Assembly: GCF_036703385.1 (NCBI RefSeq) | Contig: NZ_DATNPA010000721.1 | Location: 1 to 7,015 of the forward strand | DNA: 7,015 nucleotides | DNA from: Allocoleopsis sp036703385 | GTDB taxonomy: Bacteria > Cyanobacteriota > Cyanobacteriia > Cyanobacteriales > Coleofasciculaceae | Reading direction: 5' to 3' | Part shown: piece after piece, positions 6,371 to 7,015 of the stretch | How the letters are laid out: each line of letters opens with the position of its first letter | Numbering within the stretch: the stretch's first letter is position 1 | Notes under the pieces: generated by a model | What the model was told of the DNA's origin: nothing | What the model saw: only the letters and a program-made list of their open reading frames with translations | Databases searched by the model: none | Program-made: the position numbers and the translations under genes

Positions 6371-6417
6371 TAAATTTAAATCTTAATACTTTTTTACACA
6401 TCTCGTTTAGCTTTCTT

Positions 6418-6470
6418 CCGCGAGAAGCCCCACGTCCTACCGCGAAGGGGAGACGTGGGATGAATCGCGG
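6418..6470. repeat. Two-tier hairpin near the left end of an IS200/IS605-type element
   Basis: CCGCGA (6418-6423) pairs with TCGCGG (6465-6470), and CCCACGTC (6429-6436) pairs with GACGTGGG (6452-6459) around a 15-base loop. IS200/IS605 elements carry subterminal hairpins recognised by the TnpA transposase, and sequences of this style (AAGCCCC... GGGATGAATCGCGG) recur at the ends of cyanobacterial members as I recall. It also overlaps the stop of the RHH gene. The exact element end, probably just left of 6418, cannot be fixed from one copy. Confidence 0.5.
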
Positions 6471-6613
6471 TCAGGAGGTGACTCAGGATTGGATAAGCCA
6501 TCAATCAATTCTTCTATCACTTGGGTCATCGTTTTATCGTGCGCAACTGCATAGACACGTAGTTTGTTTAACCGTCGTTCTGATAGACGCAAGTTAAAAT
6601 ATTTCTTCTTCAT
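6437..6613 (-). CDS. Small ribbon-helix-helix (Arc/CopG-like) DNA-binding protein of the transposon
   Basis: This 58-residue protein begins MKKKYFNLRLSERRLNKLRV. It fits the ribbon-helix-helix plan: a basic beta strand (about 4-11, KYFNLRLS), helix 1 (12-26), a turn, and helix 2 (28-41, TMTQVIEELIDGL). RHH proteins bind DNA as dimers through the strand and usually repress their own promoter. The last 17 residues are polar, and their codons run into the terminal hairpin, so this tail is probably a by-product of the element end. The gene is divergent from tnpB, with 65 bases between the two start codons, an arrangement I recall beside tnpB in cyanobacterial IS200/IS605 elements. No Shine-Dalgarno sequence is visible before ATG. 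The intergenic AACGACA repeats may be its operator. It could also act as an antitoxin-like protein, but no toxin partner is present. Confidence 0.75.
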   Translation of the reverse strand: MKKKYFNLRLSERRLNKLRVYAVAHDKTMTQVIEELIDGLSNPESPPDRDSSHVSPSR

Positions 6614-6643
6614 GTCGTTTTGATGTCGTTATTTTGTCGTTAC
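6613..6643. repeat. Three TGTCGTT iterons with 11-base spacing (candidate RHH operator)
   Basis: TGTCGTT occurs at 6613-6619, 6624-6630 and 6635-6641, exactly 11 bases apart, roughly one helical turn. The first copy overlaps the RHH start codon, and the array fills much of the RHH-tnpB intergenic region. Repeats phased on one DNA face are typical RHH operators. A weaker copy (CGTCGTTCTGA) lies at 6573-6583, out of phase. Binding by the adjacent RHH protein is inferred. Confidence 0.5.
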
Positions 6644-6665
6644 TGGTGGTAAGCTAATTATACAT

Positions 6666-6670
6666 GGAGG
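6666..6670 (+). promoter_or_regulatory. Ribosome-binding site fixing the GTG start of tnpB
   Basis: GGAGG lies 8 bases before the GTG at 6679. The ATG at 6664 overlaps this site and so is unlikely to be the start. Beginning at GTG gives the familiar TnpB N-terminus MLKAIKVRLYP. Confidence 0.7.
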
Positions 6671-6678
6671 TAGTTAAA

Positions 6679-7015
6679 GTGCTAAAAGCAATTAAGGTAA
6701 GACTATATCCAACGCCAGAGCAGCAAGTGGCTTTATCAAAGTCATTCGGTTGTGCGCGTTGGTATTGGAACTATGCCTTAAATGCTTGTATTCAGCACTA
6801 CCAGGAAACTGGCAAGACTCTGAAACTGGCTGCTTATAAGGGGATGTTGCCCCAACTGAAGAAAGAATTTCCTTAGAGTATCAAACACCCGCCAAGATTT
6901 CTTGCACAAGCTCAGCAGAAAACTGGTAGACAAAAGCCAAGTCATCGTTGTGGAAAATCTCCACGTCAAGGGTATGGTACGGAACCGTAAGCTATCTTCA
7001 TCAATATCCGATGTT
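6679..7015 (+). pseudogene. tnpB: IS200/IS605-family tnpB with a large internal deletion (runs off the window)
   Basis: From the GTG at 6679 the frame encodes a typical TnpB N-terminus (LKAIKVRLYPTPEQQ, then the GCARWYWNYAL block) for 65 residues and stops at TAG 6874-6876. The next frame (+1) then reads another piece of TnpB from 6875 to the window end: RVSNTRQDFLHKLSRKLVDK, then VIVVENLHVKGM. In intact TnpB these parts are separated by well over 100 residues, including the RuvC-I aspartate region. Those are lost, and the joint also shifts the frame. The second piece holds the ENL glutamate of RuvC-II, but with RuvC-I absent no RNA-guided nuclease can be made. The zinc-finger end, the right end and any omega-RNA would lie beyond 7015. 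TnpB is otherwise an accessory nuclease of IS200/IS605 elements, and no tnpA is visible here. Confidence 0.88.

Larger units (their letters stand above)
6418..7015 (+). mobile_element. Left part of a decayed IS200/IS605-type element
   Basis: The terminal-type hairpin, RHH gene, iterons and internally deleted tnpB together form one mobile module without tnpA, which would need TnpA in trans to move. The left boundary is estimated from the hairpin and the right boundary is outside the window. The element landed about 50 bases upstream of the gifA NtcA box and leaves the box and the -10 intact. Confidence 0.65.

Noticed and set aside
6189..6401. Minus-strand open frame of 70 codons overlapping gifA
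   Set aside because: It is in another frame over gifA and its promoter, and its translation is low-complexity without family features.
6778..6969. Minus-strand open frame of 63 codons
   Set aside because: It is antisense to both recognisable TnpB segments and is a shadow.
1..7015. CRISPR array or defence system
   Set aside because: There are no regularly spaced direct repeats with unique spacers and no cas-like gene. The 11-base iterons at 6613-6641 are far too short, and the TnpB remnant belongs to a transposon.

Overview
The window is cyanobacterial chromosome. Five HIP1 octamers (GCGATCGC, starting at 1355, 2622, 3899, 4655 and 5900) occur in 7 kb, far above chance. The gene families agree: tandem cyanobacterial-type Ser/Thr kinases, a GifA/IF7 glutamine synthetase inhibitor with an NtcA box, and an RHH/TnpB transposon module. 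The gene style suggests a larger-genome, probably filamentous species rather than a marine picocyanobacterium, but genus cannot be read from this sequence. Every intact gene lies on the minus strand; only the transposase remnant at the right edge is on the plus strand.

Layout from left to right. Positions 1-257 are AT-rich non-coding DNA with a possible fragment of an older gene end. Positions 258-4160 hold three tandem paralogous Ser/Thr kinase genes, transcribed right to left with gaps of 68 and 88 bases, so probably co-transcribed. All three share one kinase domain with an unusual glycine loop. The two upstream copies end in the same membrane domain (GWNWGAF motif), while the last copy has a different tail. 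A GC-rich hairpin at 4313-4342 separates them from a family GT4 glycosyltransferase (4498-5568). A second strong minus-strand terminator (5934-5975) ends the gifA transcript (gene 6083-6283).

The best-supported biology is at gifA. The 66-residue product has arginines at 8, 21 and 28, the positions reported as critical for IF7 binding to glutamine synthetase. Its promoter region carries a perfect GTA-N8-TAC NtcA site over the -35 position, the layout expected for NtcA repression when nitrogen is short.

The right end (about 6418-7015) is the left part of an IS200/IS605-type element. It has a subterminal hairpin, a 58-residue ribbon-helix-helix gene on the minus strand, three 11-base-phased repeats in the divergent intergenic region, and a tnpB with a large internal deletion. 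No CRISPR array, rRNA or tRNA was seen. I found no clearly new system. The most distinctive items are the RHH/iteron/deleted-tnpB module and the tail swap among the kinase paralogues.
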